Shown in pieces: positions 1-8,843 of a stretch of 64,000 nucleotides of DNA (position 1 is the first letter of the stretch; every line of letters begins with the position of its first letter). Under the pieces are notes generated by a model. It was not told the origin of the DNA and ran no database searches. It saw only the letters and a program-made list of their open reading frames with translations. Source of the stretch: Metasolibacillus fluoroglycofenilyticus. Its GTDB lineage: Bacteria > Bacillota > Bacilli > Bacillales_A > Planococcaceae. The DNA lies in NCBI RefSeq assembly GCF_003049645.1, contig NZ_PYWK01000001.1:1705487-1769486 (forward strand). Direction: 5' to 3'. Both the position numbers and the translations under genes were made by a program.

Positions 1-2
1 AT

Positions 3-755
3 TTAGAGCAGCTTGCACCAACTTTGCAATATAATTATCCTGTGCTAAATCGTTTGTCTAGCTCATTTAAGCAGTATTTGATTGATTTTTTACAGCAGCA
101 ACAAATCCCATTTAACGAGGATTTTGCAAATAAACTAGAGCAGTTTATTGCAGACGACCATTTCTATATGGATAAAGAAGTTACGTATTTTGAATTTGAA
201 GAATTTGAAGAGGAAATGGAGCTACAATTTTTTGAATATGATGTAGGACCAAATAAATGGAGTGGTAGTGAGCATTTAGTAAAGGGGATTCCATCATTAG
301 CTTGTCAAAAATATGATCAATATGGCTTTAAAAGAAAGACAAATAAAGAAATGGATACGCTGATTGCTACGGTTAGTCAGACTCAATTAGACTTACTATG
401 TGCGGTTTTAGAGCCACATTGGTTGCATCGTTATCGCAATAAATTAAACTGGACGAAAATTTGCCGCTATAATCGCTATTTGGCTGAGGATTTTATTTTA
501 GCGCATCTCAAGTTTATTGATTTTGAAGCACTTGGCGAGCATACGAGCTGCCAATTGTCCGAGGAATTTATGCTGAAATATATGAAGCGCTTCAACCATA
601 AAAATCCTGTACCAGTTGTGCTGCGAAATTTAACAGTCCCTCTTTATGAGGCTTATAAGGATACGATTAAAATAAACTTGCAACTACTGCATAAATACAG
701 CACCTCTATTGCAAAGGAAGAGCTTATACAGCTTGAAAAATTGCTGTCGGAATAG
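3..755 (+). CDS. hypothetical protein, truncated by left window edge
   Basis: The frame is open to base 3 with no stop, so the true start lies outside the window; the TTG at 24 is only the first in-window candidate. The visible 251 residues are acidic in the first third, with FEFEEFEEEMELQFFEY around residues 60-75. The second half holds degenerate LxWxKI...LxEDFI / LSEEFMLKY units, which resemble the short helical LSEEFI-type repeats of some uncharacterised bacterial and phage proteins. I do not recognise a function. A bidirectional hairpin closes the gene. Confidence 0.6.
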   Translation, partial: LEQLAPTLQYNYPVLNRLSSSFKQYLIDFLQQQQIPFNEDFANKLEQFIADDHFYMDKEVTYFEFEEFEEEMELQFFEYDVGPNKWSGSEHLVKGIPSLACQKYDQYGFKRKTNKEMDTLIATVSQTQLDLLCAVLEPHWLHRYRNKLNWTKICRYNRYLAEDFILAHLKFIDFEALGEHTSCQLSEEFMLKYMKRFNHKNPVPVVLRNLTVPLYEAYKDTIKINLQLLHKYSTSIAKEELIQLEKLLSE

Positions 756-818
756 AACGAAGGCTAACAATCGAGCACATGTCAGTAGTTAATACGGAAT
801 AAAATAACTTTACACAGA

Positions 819-858
819 AAAAGGCTGTTGGGAAATGGAGCTTTCCCAGCAGCCTTTT
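819..858. terminator. bidirectional intrinsic terminator
   Basis: AAAAGGCTGTTGGGAAA and TTTCCCAGCAGCCTTTT form a 17-bp stem with one G-T pair. It is flanked by A and T runs and lies between two convergent genes. Confidence 0.8.
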
Positions 859-2563
859 ATTCTACATTACGTGTTTCTTCAATCAATTTCGTTAATTTAT
901 CCACAGGCAACGGTTTGCTAAAGAAATAGCCCTGTACAGATTTACAATTATGCTTTTTTAGGACATCTAATTCTTCAGATTGTTCAACGCCTTCAGCAAC
1001 TACATTTAAGTTCAATGCGTGTGCTAGTGAAATGATAGCAGCGACCATTGATTCACCTGAAGATGTTGTGCGGATGTTTTGAATAAATGTACGATCGATT
1101 TTTAATGCATCGAATGGGAATTGGCGTAAATAGCTTAATGATGCATAGCCTGTTCCAAAGTCATCTAGCGATATTTCAATGCCCATTTTTTTCATCTCTT
1201 TAATTTTTTCGATTAACTCATCCGTATAGTCCATCATCGACATTTCTGTAATTTCAATTTCTAAATGCTGTGGATTCGCCTGAGTTTCTTCTAATATTTC
1301 TTCTAGGCGTGAAATAAAGGTTGTTTCTGCAATATGAATTGGAGAAATATTAACCGCAACACGTAAATCACTATTATATGCCTCATTCCATTTTTTTATT
1401 TGAGCCGTCGCTTTGCGTAATACCCACTCCCCAATCGCAGATATTAAACCACATTGCTCTGCGAATGGAATGAATTGATCCGGTGGCATAATACCTAATT
1501 CTTGATCATTCCAGCGAATTAATGCCTCCATCCCCGTCATTACATTATCCTGAATATTATATTTAGGCTGATAATGAAGCTCGAAGCTGTCATCTCGTAT
1601 TGCTTGATGGATTTTTGTCTCAAGATGAAGCAAACGATCATCAATACCTTTCATATTTGCTTCAAATACGACATAACTATTTCTGCTTTTTTGTTTTGCG
1701 GCATACATGGCAATATCTGCACAGCGAAGCAGTTTGGATATTGTATTGCCGTGGTCTGGGAATATGCTAATCCCCATGCTGACACTAATATAAAATTCAT
1801 AGTCGTAAAAATTAAAACTTTCTTTGCATAGATTAATGATATTTTGTGCTGCTGCTTTAATTTGTGAAACGTCCTTTAAAACATAGACAAATTCATCACC
1901 ATTTAGTCGGAAAACAGCATTTCTTTCATCATCGATACTCATCAAACGTTTGGCAAAGACTTGTAAAAACATATCGCCAACCTTATGCCCAAGGCCATCA
2001 TTAATATTTTTAAAACGGTTTATATCAATAAAAAACAAGGCAAATTTCGATTGTTTTTTTCGGGCGTTTTCCATTTCCTTTTCCAAGGTATTCAATAGAC
2101 TTCGGCGGTTTGGTAATCCTGTTAAATCATCATGGAAGGCAAAATGCGTATATTTTTTTATATTTTTTTGGGCCGTTATATCCGTGCGTATAGAAATATA
2201 TTGAAACGGCTTCCCTTTGTCATTTAAAAATGGAACGATTGTCGTTTGTACCCAATAAAGCGAGCCATCCTTTGCGCGGTTACAAACCTCCCCACTCCAT
2301 GTTTCCCCTTTGCCAATTGTGCGCCATAGTTCTTTAAAAAAAGCTTTCGAATGATGTCCAGAATTTAAAATGCGGTGATCTTGTCCAATTAATTCAGCAC
2401 GACTATACTTGGAAATTTGGCAAAATCGGTCATTTACATTTGTAATAATGCCTTTGCCATCTGTAACCGCAAGGATTGCTGATTGATCTAATGCCGCTTT
2501 TATATCTTTAAGCTCCTCATAAGTAAGCTCCATATTCGTTAAAATATGAGAGTCATTCGTCAT
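857..2563 (-). CDS. PAS-GGDEF-EAL c-di-GMP phosphodiesterase (degenerate GGDEF)
   Basis: Cytoplasmic c-di-GMP turnover protein, 568 aa. Order: PAS (about 25-135, with [13 protein letters not shown] and [10 protein letters not shown]), GGDEF-type domain (about 140-300), EAL domain (about 315-560). The cyclase signature reads RLNGDEF instead of RLGGDEF, so synthesis is probably lost or weak. The EAL domain keeps [39 protein letters not shown] and VQGYFFSKP, so phosphodiesterase activity is expected. No membrane segment was seen. ATG at 2563 is preferred over the one at 2584 because GGGGAG lies 9 bases before it. Its PAS resembles one in the diguanylate cyclase near 62 kb. The function call is firm; net activity is inferred. 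Confidence 0.93.
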   Translation of the reverse strand: MTNDSHILTNMELTYEELKDIKAALDQSAILAVTDGKGIITNVNDRFCQISKYSRAELIGQDHRILNSGHHSKAFFKELWRTIGKGETWSGEVCNRAKDGSLYWVQTTIVPFLNDKGKPFQYISIRTDITAQKNIKKYTHFAFHDDLTGLPNRRSLLNTLEKEMENARKKQSKFALFFIDINRFKNINDGLGHKVGDMFLQVFAKRLMSIDDERNAVFRLNGDEFVYVLKDVSQIKAAAQNIINLCKESFNFYDYEFYISVSMGISIFPDHGNTISKLLRCADIAMYAAKQKSRNSYVVFEANMKGIDDRLLHLETKIHQAIRDDSFELHYQPKYNIQDNVMTGMEALIRWNDQELGIMPPDQFIPFAEQCGLISAIGEWVLRKATAQIKKWNEAYNSDLRVAVNISPIHIAETTFISRLEEILEETQANPQHLEIEITEMSMMDYTDELIEKIKEMKKMGIEISLDDFGTGYASLSYLRQFPFDALKIDRTFIQNIRTTSSGESMVAAIISLAHALNLNVVAEGVEQSEELDVLKKHNCKSVQGYFFSKPLPVDKLTKLIEETRNVE

Positions 2564-2745
2564 TATAAGTTTCTCCCCGTTCATAAGTTACTCAATAATT
2601 GAGATTTAGACAAAAATACACTATATATAAGTATAATCTATTGCCTTTCTACTATTCAATAGTGATTTAAAGACTATCAATATTAATATAGTACTAGACT
2701 TCTCAGTTTTGTAACAATTTGTTGATTGTCCATACTGTGATAACA

Positions 2746-2872
2746 GTTAACCGACCTACGTCACTTCGGCATTTCTTCAAAATTTGTGACATGCACTGAA
2801 GCTTAGGCCAACACGACTAAGTTCTTTTTTATTAGCAGGTGTTTGGACACCGACTGAAGTTTATAGAACAAT
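2746..2872. repeat. degenerate dispersed intergenic repeat (TTAACCGACCTGC family)
   Basis: Carries TTAACCGACCTACGTCA, then AAATTTGTGACATGC and, at the right end, TAGCAGGTGTTTGGACACC...TGAAG. Similar strings in the same order recur near 30.5 kb and 59.3 kb, with looser versions near 41.1 and 46.2 kb. It has no coding potential. Most of the rest of the 2585-2996 gap is AT-rich and holds the promoter of the next gene. Confidence 0.5.
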
Positions 2873-2922
2873 AATTATATTATGTAAACTATTTCAATGT
2901 AAGAATTTTCTGAAACAAACTA

Positions 2923-2951
2923 TTGACACGTATCTTTTTCTGTACTATATT
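2923..2951 (+). promoter_or_regulatory. SigA-type promoter for the 51-aa gene
   Basis: TTGACA at 2923-2928, a 17-base spacer and TATATT at 2946-2951. A second TATAAT at 2974 with TG one base before it could act as an extended -10, but it would start transcription inside the ribosome binding site. Confidence 0.65.
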
Positions 2952-2996
2952 AAATACAGATAAATAATACTGTTATAATACAAAGGAGTGTTTTTA

Positions 2997-3152
2997 ATGT
3001 CAATGTATCGTGAAGGCTATGAGCATTATTTAGAAAAATGTGAGCAGTTTGGGATTGAGCCTGTTAATTTTCATTTTTACTTAATACAGCTATCTCAAGA
3101 GCAGCTAGTATCATTCACAGAACAGGCACGCACATTGCGAGCGGGTATTTAA
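2997..3152 (+). CDS. small hypothetical protein, 51 aa
   Basis: The ATG at 2997 follows AAAGGAGTG by 7 bases, with a good SigA-type promoter upstream and a terminator just downstream, so this is a complete one-gene unit. The product (MSMYREGYEHYLEKCEQF...TEQARTLRAGI) is soluble, probably helical and has one Cys. It is not a recognisable Spo0E-type phosphatase, because the SQELD motif is absent, although it has SQEQL. Function unknown. Confidence 0.7.
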   Translation: MSMYREGYEHYLEKCEQFGIEPVNFHFYLIQLSQEQLVSFTEQARTLRAGI

Positions 3153-3188
3153 GCATGAATAATCTCGCCGCCGTCATAGAACGTAAAT

Positions 3189-3233
3189 AAAACAAACTTT
3201 ATGACTTTGAAATGTCCATAAAGTTTGTTTTTT
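3189..3233. terminator. bidirectional terminator
   Basis: AACAAACTTTATG pairs with CATAAAGTTTGTT around a 13-base loop, with a T run on the plus strand and A-rich sequence on the other side. It serves the 51-aa gene and the convergent recombinase gene. Confidence 0.8.
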
Positions 3234-3236
3234 GCA

Positions 3237-4169
3237 TCAATCATTTAATGGGTGATTTTTCATAACCTCTTGAATTTGTTCATCCTCAATATGCGTATAA
3301 ATTTGTGTTGTTGCAACACTTGAATGCCCTAATATATGCTGTAGGCTACGAATATCTGCCCCCGCTCGGTACATTAATGTTGCGGATGTATGGCGCAGCT
3401 TGTGTGGCGATAGCTTTTCCTTATTCAATGTTGCTGTATTCAATTGCTTTATAATTTTGGCGATGGACTGTCTTGCAAAGCGCGTCCCCTTCTGTGAAAC
3501 AAAAAGCGGCTCTGCTCCATCTCCTTTATATGTATGGCGCGTCGGTAAATATTGCTGCAACGCATCATAGCAACGCTCATTCATAAAGACTGTTCTTTCC
3601 TTATTCCCCTTCCCCATAACTGTAATATGCTGCCCCTGAATCGATTGTAAATTTAGTGAGCATAGCTCGGTTACACGGATGCCGAGGTTTAAGAAAAACA
3701 TCACAATGCAATAATCACGTTTGCTATAAGGCTGTGTTGTCGTTGCAGCAATAAGTTGCTGAGCCTCTTGTAAACTTAAATATACTGGTGTTTTTTTGCC
3801 GATTTTTGGTGTTTCTAGTTCTTCTGCTGGATTTTCCTCAATTAAGCGGCGCTTGCCTTTTAAATATTTGAAAAATGATTTTAATGTCGCTACTTTGCGT
3901 GCGCGTGCAGCCGATGAATTTCCTCGCTGTACCTCGCAATACTCCATAAACAAATATAAATCCTCCAGCGTAATTTCCCTAATCGTTTCAATTGTAACAT
4001 CAGAAATATCTATCTTTTGTAAATTCTTTATCGTAATATCCTGCTCAATTGCCTTTAAAAATCTGAAAAATAATACTAAATCATATTCATATTCTTTGCG
4101 TGTTCTCTGTGATTTTCCTGTAATTGTCGTTAAATACACTAAAAAATCCTTTAAAATTTTCGGAAGCAC
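3237..4169 (-). CDS. tyrosine site-specific recombinase, XerC/XerD-like
   Basis: 310 aa. N-terminal SAM-like core-binding domain (about 1-110) and C-terminal catalytic domain with every key residue: Arg in NLGIRVTEL, Lys in GKGNKER, HxxR in PHKLRHTSA, the LGHSS His and the Tyr in TTQIYTH. An active DNA strand-exchange enzyme is expected. The start is set at GTG 4169: GGGAGAGGTG precedes it, and this leaves 16 bases after the upstream MFS stop, whereas the longest frame would overlap that gene by 53 bases. It is the second gene of a T-box-controlled unit. No transposon ends or att site were seen, so it could be a stand-alone Xer paralogue rather than an element integrase. Confidence 0.9.
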   Translation of the reverse strand: MLPKILKDFLVYLTTITGKSQRTRKEYEYDLVLFFRFLKAIEQDITIKNLQKIDISDVTIETIREITLEDLYLFMEYCEVQRGNSSAARARKVATLKSFFKYLKGKRRLIEENPAEELETPKIGKKTPVYLSLQEAQQLIAATTTQPYSKRDYCIVMFFLNLGIRVTELCSLNLQSIQGQHITVMGKGNKERTVFMNERCYDALQQYLPTRHTYKGDGAEPLFVSQKGTRFARQSIAKIIKQLNTATLNKEKLSPHKLRHTSATLMYRAGADIRSLQHILGHSSVATTQIYTHIEDEQIQEVMKNHPLND

Positions 4170-4185
4170 AACATTCACCTCTCCC

Positions 4186-5379
4186 TTAGTATACAGCACT
4201 TCCATTGCCCTTTCGATACTTGATATAATAAGCGCCATATAACAATGTCAGCATCCATAATAAACAAGTACCAAACAGCACGAGTGCGCGTAATGCGAAA
4301 ATTTGTGTACCTATAGTAAATAGTAGTAATACAGCAATTGTAGTCATTGCCTCAATCAAGCTAAAAATAGCAATAAATCTCCCTAAAATCGCCAATGGCA
4401 ATGCTTTTTGAATATATGTCGTAAAACCAACATTCACAAAGCTAATAGCAAAGGACAATATAAAAAATCCGACTGCTGCTAGCCACCAATTATTAGCTAA
4501 TCCATAGAGTAAATAGCCAATACTGCAAAATAACAGACCATAAAACATTGCTGTTATTGGTTTTACTAGCCATTTTATATTACAAATTGAGCCAATAATA
4601 AATCCTGCACCAGCTACGCTGACAAGCAATCCATAGGAGCCTTCTGTTAGTTGTAATGTCGCTGTTGCAAAGGCGGCTTCTAGCGAATCAATTGCTGTTA
4701 AACATACGATAAAAAAGCCATTCATAATAAAAATCGAGCAAACATAAAGATGCTTCCTTGCATATGAACGTACGTCAATCCAATCTGATTTAATCAACTT
4801 AAAAGTAATGCGTTCGCCAATTATTATGTTGCTCGTAATATTATTTGGACATTTGCTAAAGAATAACATCGCAATCATTAAAGCTATTATATTTATAATA
4901 ATAGCTAGTTTGGCTGTACCAATAAAGAAAAGTAGTCCAGCTATCATAGGACCTAATATAAATCCTGCTGACTGTGTCATGCTTCTCCATCCATTAAAGC
5001 GTTGTTGCTCATTTTGGACAATCACTTTTGTTGAATAAACAAATACAGCATTTGTATAAATGGCTGTAAATATTGAAATGAAAAAGGTTAGTAAATAAAT
5101 GGTGAACAGATGAGTAGTAATTACTAAAATAAGCATCAATACGACTCTTGAAAGATATAAATAAATAATCAGCCTTTTTATATTCACTCGGTCAACAAAA
5201 GAGCCTGCCCAACTATTTGTTAATAGCGTGGCGATTGGTACAAACAAATAAAGAATAGTAACGCTTGCTGGCGAATTTGTAATTGCCAGGACAATTAAGT
5301 TTAATGCAATAAAGTAAATCCACTCACCAATATTAGCGATGAATAAACTGATGATTAAATAAATTTTTACCCGTGTCAT
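4186..5379 (-). CDS. MFS transporter, 12 TM, efflux-type
   Basis: 397 aa, about 12 hydrophobic segments, starting after TAAGGAGGAGACTTT. The N-terminal half has the GSFVDRVNIKR loop between TM2 and TM3 typical of major facilitator proteins. The overall pattern (IGEWIYFIALNLIVLAITNS at the N-terminus) resembles the EntS/Mef-like efflux branch. The substrate cannot be read. The gene sits behind a T-box leader, which implies induction when a particular tRNA is uncharged, so an amino acid or an amino-acid-related compound is a plausible substrate. The downstream recombinase gene starts 16 bases after the stop and is probably co-transcribed. Confidence 0.88.
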   Translation of the reverse strand: MTRVKIYLIISLFIANIGEWIYFIALNLIVLAITNSPASVTILYLFVPIATLLTNSWAGSFVDRVNIKRLIIYLYLSRVVLMLILVITTHLFTIYLLTFFISIFTAIYTNAVFVYSTKVIVQNEQQRFNGWRSMTQSAGFILGPMIAGLLFFIGTAKLAIIINIIALMIAMLFFSKCPNNITSNIIIGERITFKLIKSDWIDVRSYARKHLYVCSIFIMNGFFIVCLTAIDSLEAAFATATLQLTEGSYGLLVSVAGAGFIIGSICNIKWLVKPITAMFYGLLFCSIGYLLYGLANNWWLAAVGFFILSFAISFVNVGFTTYIQKALPLAILGRFIAIFSLIEAMTTIAVLLLFTIGTQIFALRALVLFGTCLLWMLTLLYGAYYIKYRKGNGSAVY

Positions 5380-5404
5380 AAAGTCTCCTCCTTATTTGAG
5401 CAAT

Positions 5405-5680
5405 AAAAAATCCCATCTCCTAAGATATTTATCTTAGGGACGGAATCGACTTTGCGACACGTGTTGCCACCCTATTTCACATAATTATCGCTAATTATGC
5501 CTCTATCAGTACAATCATACTGCGCCTCTATAACGGGAGAGACCCGTCACATCATCATGCACTCAATCCGATGTGCTACTCCAAGCCTTGCTTCAGCTTC
5601 CATCCACCTGCCCGCTTGCACCATCCCGAGCTCTCTGTTAAGGCTTCCGAAAACTTACTCTTCTCTTCAATGTATTTTAT
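5405..5680 (-). promoter_or_regulatory. T-box leader (tRNA-sensing riboswitch)
   Basis: Read on the minus strand: GAAGAGAAGAGTA (specifier-loop S-turn), AGAGAG near 5635, GGGATGGTGCAAG, then the T-box AGGGTGGCAACACG (5473-5460) and a terminator GTCCCTAAGATA...ATCTTAGG...GGGATTTTTT (about 5441-5406). AGTTTTC after AGTA pairs with GGAAGCT on the return strand; what follows is GAA then GCA, so by position the specifier is GCA (Ala). Shifted one base it reads AGC (Ser). The T-box UGGC predicts a tRNA discriminator of G, which suits Ser better than Ala, so amino-acid identity is unresolved. Confidence 0.9.
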
Positions 5681-5682
5681 TG

Positions 5683-5712
5683 ATTTTAGCATAATGGTAT
5701 TCTGGTTGTCTA
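5683..5712 (-). promoter_or_regulatory. promoter of the T-box transcription unit
   Basis: On the minus strand, TAGACA (5712-5707), an 18-base spacer and TAAAAT (5688-5683) sit just before the leader. Confidence 0.5.
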
Positions 5713-5731
5713 TATGATTTTCTAAAACCAT

Positions 5732-5767
5732 AATAAAGTTCCCAAATTCATATTTGGGAACTTTATT
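5732..5767 (-). terminator. intrinsic terminator of the DinB-like gene
   Basis: AATAAAGTTCCCAAAT and its exact complement form a 16-bp stem with a 4-base loop right after the stop codon. Confidence 0.8.
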
Positions 5768-5772
5768 ATTAC

Positions 5773-6231
5773 TCAACATTTAATGATTCTCTTTATTTGT
5801 CCCATATGATGCAAATCATGCTCCATTAGCCCCTTAAAATAGCTAGATAAAGTGAGCGTAGATTGATTAATTTTGATTTCAGCAAACCAGAGCTCCCGCG
5901 GTATTTCCCTTAGCCATTCCACTAATTGAATACGACCATTTAAAAATGCATCAATAACAAAAATCACTTCTATTTCCCTAGCTGTTAAAGCAGCTTGTTC
6001 ATTAAAAATAACAACATCAGGCCCAGCAGGAAAAGCATTTCTCCTAAAGAAATATGGGATTCTATCACGTAGCACAAATTCATCCCACGCAGCAAGGTGA
6101 CCTATAATTTCTACGGAAGACCACTTCCCTTCAGAAATAGGTTTTCGCAATAGCCGCTTATCTAACGTAAGCAAAAAACAGGCAAATTCCATAAAATCAA
6201 GATGATGCTTAATAATTTCTGTTTTAACCAA
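5773..6231 (-). CDS. DinB/YfiT-like metal-binding four-helix protein
   Basis: About 152 aa. HLAAWDEFVLRDR in the first half and EHDLHHMGQIKRI at the C-terminus are the spaced histidines of the DinB superfamily, a metal-binding helical bundle often linked to thiol transfer or stress. Start chosen at TTG 6231, 5 bases after GGGGGAG; the longer frame begins with a GTG at 6255 lacking a ribosome binding site. It is a monocistronic unit with its own terminator. The biochemical activity is not predictable from sequence. Confidence 0.8.
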   Translation of the reverse strand: MVKTEIIKHHLDFMEFACFLLTLDKRLLRKPISEGKWSSVEIIGHLAAWDEFVLRDRIPYFFRRNAFPAGPDVVIFNEQAALTAREIEVIFVIDAFLNGRIQLVEWLREIPRELWFAEIKINQSTLTLSSYFKGLMEHDLHHMGQIKRIIKC

Positions 6232-6366
6232 CAATACTCCCCCTAAAAGGAACACTTGTTCTCTATTTGCGAAATCGCATTCTAACGAAGTGAGAATCGT
6301 TCGAATGTATAATGGTACACTTCACTTCGTCTAAAGGCATTATGAAATATGCTCTCTTCTCCATAT

Positions 6367-6394
6367 TTTACATGATAAATTTGTATGATAAAAT
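6367..6394 (+). promoter_or_regulatory. promoter of the 38-aa membrane protein
   Basis: TTTACA (6367-6372), a 16-base spacer and TAAAAT (6389-6394). Confidence 0.55.
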
Positions 6395-6427
6395 AGAAAA
6401 AGCTGGACGTTGAAAGGAGCTTTCGGA

Positions 6428-6544
6428 ATGTCAAAACGAAAGATTGTGATTTTGGGTGCTGTCATCATTTTATGTATTGCAACAATACTCGACATTGTAT
6501 ATAAAGGATTATTTTATCAATTCATTACGAAAATTTTTAAGTGA
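6428..6544 (+). CDS. small single-pass membrane protein, 38 aa
   Basis: The ATG at 6428 follows GAAAGGAGC by 7 bases. The product begins MSKRK, has one hydrophobic helix (about residues 6-26) and ends basic (ITKIFK). Promoter, ribosome binding site and terminator make a complete unit of its own, which supports a real small gene. Function unknown. Confidence 0.7.
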   Translation: MSKRKIVILGAVIILCIATILDIVYKGLFYQFITKIFK

Positions 6545-6558
6545 GAAAGCTTGAATCG

Positions 6559-6602
6559 AAAAAGCCAAACTTCTCAGTAAATTGAGAAGTTTGGCTTTTC
6601 CC
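6559..6602. terminator. bidirectional terminator
   Basis: AAAGCCAAACTTCTCA and TGAGAAGTTTGGCTTT form a perfect 16-bp stem with a short loop between the 38-aa gene and the convergent SulP gene. Confidence 0.85.
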
Positions 6603-6618
6603 TTTATTATTCAGAAAG

Positions 6619-8340
6619 TTATATTTCTCCTTTTGATAATCTCGTACATTCTCTAAAGGCGAAATGCTGGCAGCCGATGCATTTATTTTTATCTAAAAAA
6701 CCAAGTGCTACATCAATCGCCTGCCCTGTATGCTCAAAAAAGTTTTCACTGCCAATTTCATTAAACAAGCCACTTTTCTTCATTACGGTTGTTAAGCGCG
6801 GCTGCAACCCCGTTAAGAGAAGTGTACCTCCTTGTAGCTTAAACTGCTGTACGATTTGACTAAAGTAGGCTTCCCCAGTTGTATCCATAAAGGGAACTTT
6901 GCTCATGCGCAAAATTAATACTTTCGGTCTTGTAGTTAAGTTTGTTAAAATCGTTTGTTCAAATTCTTGTGCTGCACCAAAAAATAACGGTCCCTCAATT
7001 GTATATATACTAATTTGCGGACAATCACGCTCTCTATTGACAACATGCGGCTGTACTTTAGCATTTTTTCTTGAATGATCGGGCAAAACTTTATAAATTG
7101 CAGGTACATCTATCATTTGCTTTGTAAATAGAATAAGAGCTAGCACTAACCCTACCTCAACAGCTATTGTTAAACTCGTAAATACCGTCAATAAAAATGT
7201 GACAATTAAAACAAGTGAATCCGCTGATTTTAGCTTCAAAATATGGATAAAATGATGGCGCTCACTCATATTCCATGCTACAACCATTAAAATAGGTGCC
7301 ATGCTCGCAAGCGGAATATGCGAGGCGTATGGTGCAAATAATAAAAGCACTAACAGTACAAAAATTCCATGCACTACACCCGATATTGGCGAAGTAGCGC
7401 CACTTTTAATATTCGTAGCAGTTCGCGCAATCGCCCCCGTCGCAGGTATACCACCAAACAGCGGTGTTACGATATTTGCCAATCCTTGACCTAAAAGCTC
7501 CTTATTGCTGTTATGCCTTGTATTTGTCATACCATCTGCAACAACTGCTGATAAAAGTGACTCAATCCCACCTAACATTGCAATGACAAAGGCTGGCCCA
7601 ATAAGTCGTTCGATGCGCTCCCATGTTATTTCAAGCATTTGAAATTGTGGTAGCGTATTTGGTATTACACCATACGCCGAGCCAATTGTAGGTAATTGCC
7701 CTGAAAAAAAGATTAGTGCCACAATTGTCGAAATGATGATACCCGCTAATGAAGCAGGTACTTTCGGCAAAACTTTTGGCGTGATTAAAATGATTGCCAA
7801 ACAAAGAACAGCGATGACAAGATTATAAATATTGAGCGTATGAATATGGCTGAGTAGCTCCTTCATATTTGCTATAAATTTTTCATGCTTTTCGATGCCT
7901 GTCAGCCCTAAAAAGCTGGCAATTTGCCCTGTGAAAATAATAACTGCAATACCCGTGGTAAAGCCGATTGTCACAGGACGCGGAATGAATTGTATTAAAG
8001 AACCTAATTTAAGCAGACCCATTAAGCAAAGAAGAATACCTGCCATTAAGCCCGCGAGCAATAAATCCTCATAGCCATAACTAATAACTACTCCTAATAA
8101 AATAGGAACAAAAGCACCCGTTGGACCACCAATTTGATATTTAGAACCACCGAACAATGCAATAATAATACCAGCGATACACGTTGTATAAATACCGTAT
8201 TCTGGCTTTACTCCTGATGCAATCGCAAAGGACATTGCAAGTGGAATCGCCACTATACCTACAATAAGTCCAGATAAAAGATCTTTTCGAAAACGCGCTA
8301 ACGAATATCCTTTAAACCTTCCTTTTTGCAGCTTCTCCAT
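6619..8340 (-). CDS. SulP-family anion permease with STAS domain
   Basis: 573 aa. Membrane part of about 10-14 helices (residues 20-400) with GGPTGAFVPILLG and ARTATNIKSGATSPISG typical of SulP sulfate/bicarbonate-type carriers, then a STAS domain (about 430-545). A Cys-rich tail (CIGCQHFAFREC) after STAS is unusual. Start at ATG 8340, 7 bases after AAGGG. It lies 29 bases downstream of an ArsR regulator and is probably in the same operon. Family certain; the transported anion is not. Confidence 0.92.
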   Translation of the reverse strand: MEKLQKGRFKGYSLARFRKDLLSGLIVGIVAIPLAMSFAIASGVKPEYGIYTTCIAGIIIALFGGSKYQIGGPTGAFVPILLGVVISYGYEDLLLAGLMAGILLCLMGLLKLGSLIQFIPRPVTIGFTTGIAVIIFTGQIASFLGLTGIEKHEKFIANMKELLSHIHTLNIYNLVIAVLCLAIILITPKVLPKVPASLAGIIISTIVALIFFSGQLPTIGSAYGVIPNTLPQFQMLEITWERIERLIGPAFVIAMLGGIESLLSAVVADGMTNTRHNSNKELLGQGLANIVTPLFGGIPATGAIARTATNIKSGATSPISGVVHGIFVLLVLLLFAPYASHIPLASMAPILMVVAWNMSERHHFIHILKLKSADSLVLIVTFLLTVFTSLTIAVEVGLVLALILFTKQMIDVPAIYKVLPDHSRKNAKVQPHVVNRERDCPQISIYTIEGPLFFGAAQEFEQTILTNLTTRPKVLILRMSKVPFMDTTGEAYFSQIVQQFKLQGGTLLLTGLQPRLTTVMKKSGLFNEIGSENFFEHTGQAIDVALGFLDKNKCIGCQHFAFRECTRLSKGEI

Positions 8341-8369
8341 TTCCAAACCCTTCTTTTCATTTTAATTTA

Positions 8370-8708
8370 TTAGCTTTCGCTATCGGCATCCTCTAATTCT
8401 TCTAGCATTGAAATTGTATCAATTAAATGATTATTGAAAATCCTTTTTGTCACGTTGAGTAAATCTAAAATCATTGGGTCTCTAAGAGAATACAAAACTC
8501 GTTTGCCATCCTTTGTACCGACAACGATATTTTTCGCTCGCAGTACACTAAGTTGCTGCGAAATAGCCGAGCCTTCTTTATTTAAGGCTTCTTGAATTTC
8601 CTGTACACTTTTCTCTCCCTCTGATAAAAGTTCAAGTATATGTATACGTAAAGGATGTGCTAATGCTTTGAAAAAATCTGCTTTAAATTGCTGTAGCTCC
8701 CCTCCCAT
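8370..8708 (-). CDS. ArsR/SmtB-family winged-helix repressor
   Basis: 112 aa. Winged helix: FFKALAHPLRIHILELLSEGEKSVQEIQEAL, then SAISQQLSVLRAKNIVVGTKDGKRVLYSL (recognition helix and wing). No CxC metal site is visible, so the signal may be non-metal or redox. Start at ATG 8708 with TGGAGGGA 4 bases before it. A perfect 32-bp palindrome lies 26 bases upstream of the start, the expected place for autoregulation. The SulP gene follows. Confidence 0.92.
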   Translation of the reverse strand: MGGELQQFKADFFKALAHPLRIHILELLSEGEKSVQEIQEALNKEGSAISQQLSVLRAKNIVVGTKDGKRVLYSLRDPMILDLLNVTKRIFNNHLIDTISMLEELEDADSES

Positions 8709-8733
8709 TGTATCCCTCCATTTCATCTCACCA

Positions 8734-8765
8734 ATATACATATTCAAACTTTTGAATATGTATAT
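8734..8765. promoter_or_regulatory. ArsR-type operator palindrome
   Basis: ATATACATATTCAAA, CT, then the exact reverse complement: two 15-base arms with a 2-base centre, resembling TTCAAA/TTTGAA ArsR-family boxes. It lies just upstream of the arsR-sulP pair. Confidence 0.8.
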
Positions 8766-8796
8766 ATGATACCTCTTAATCTCTTAATTTTCAATG

Positions 8797-8838
8797 TAAA
8801 AAGCGCTAAACTCCTTCTTTGTAAGGAAATTTAGCGCT
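8797..8838 (-). terminator. terminator of the HcaT-like MFS gene
   Basis: AGCGCTAAA ... TTTAGCGCT with a longer imperfect stem, followed by TTTTT on the minus strand. Confidence 0.75.
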
Positions 8839-8843
8839 GCAGT

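Noticed and set aside
3237..5379. Recombinase gene as part of a mobile island
   Set aside because: No direct repeats, att-like tRNA end, or cargo were seen around it.
5576..5779. 67-codon minus-strand frame
   Set aside because: It lies over the T-box leader and the DinB-gene terminator; it is structural RNA sequence, not a gene.
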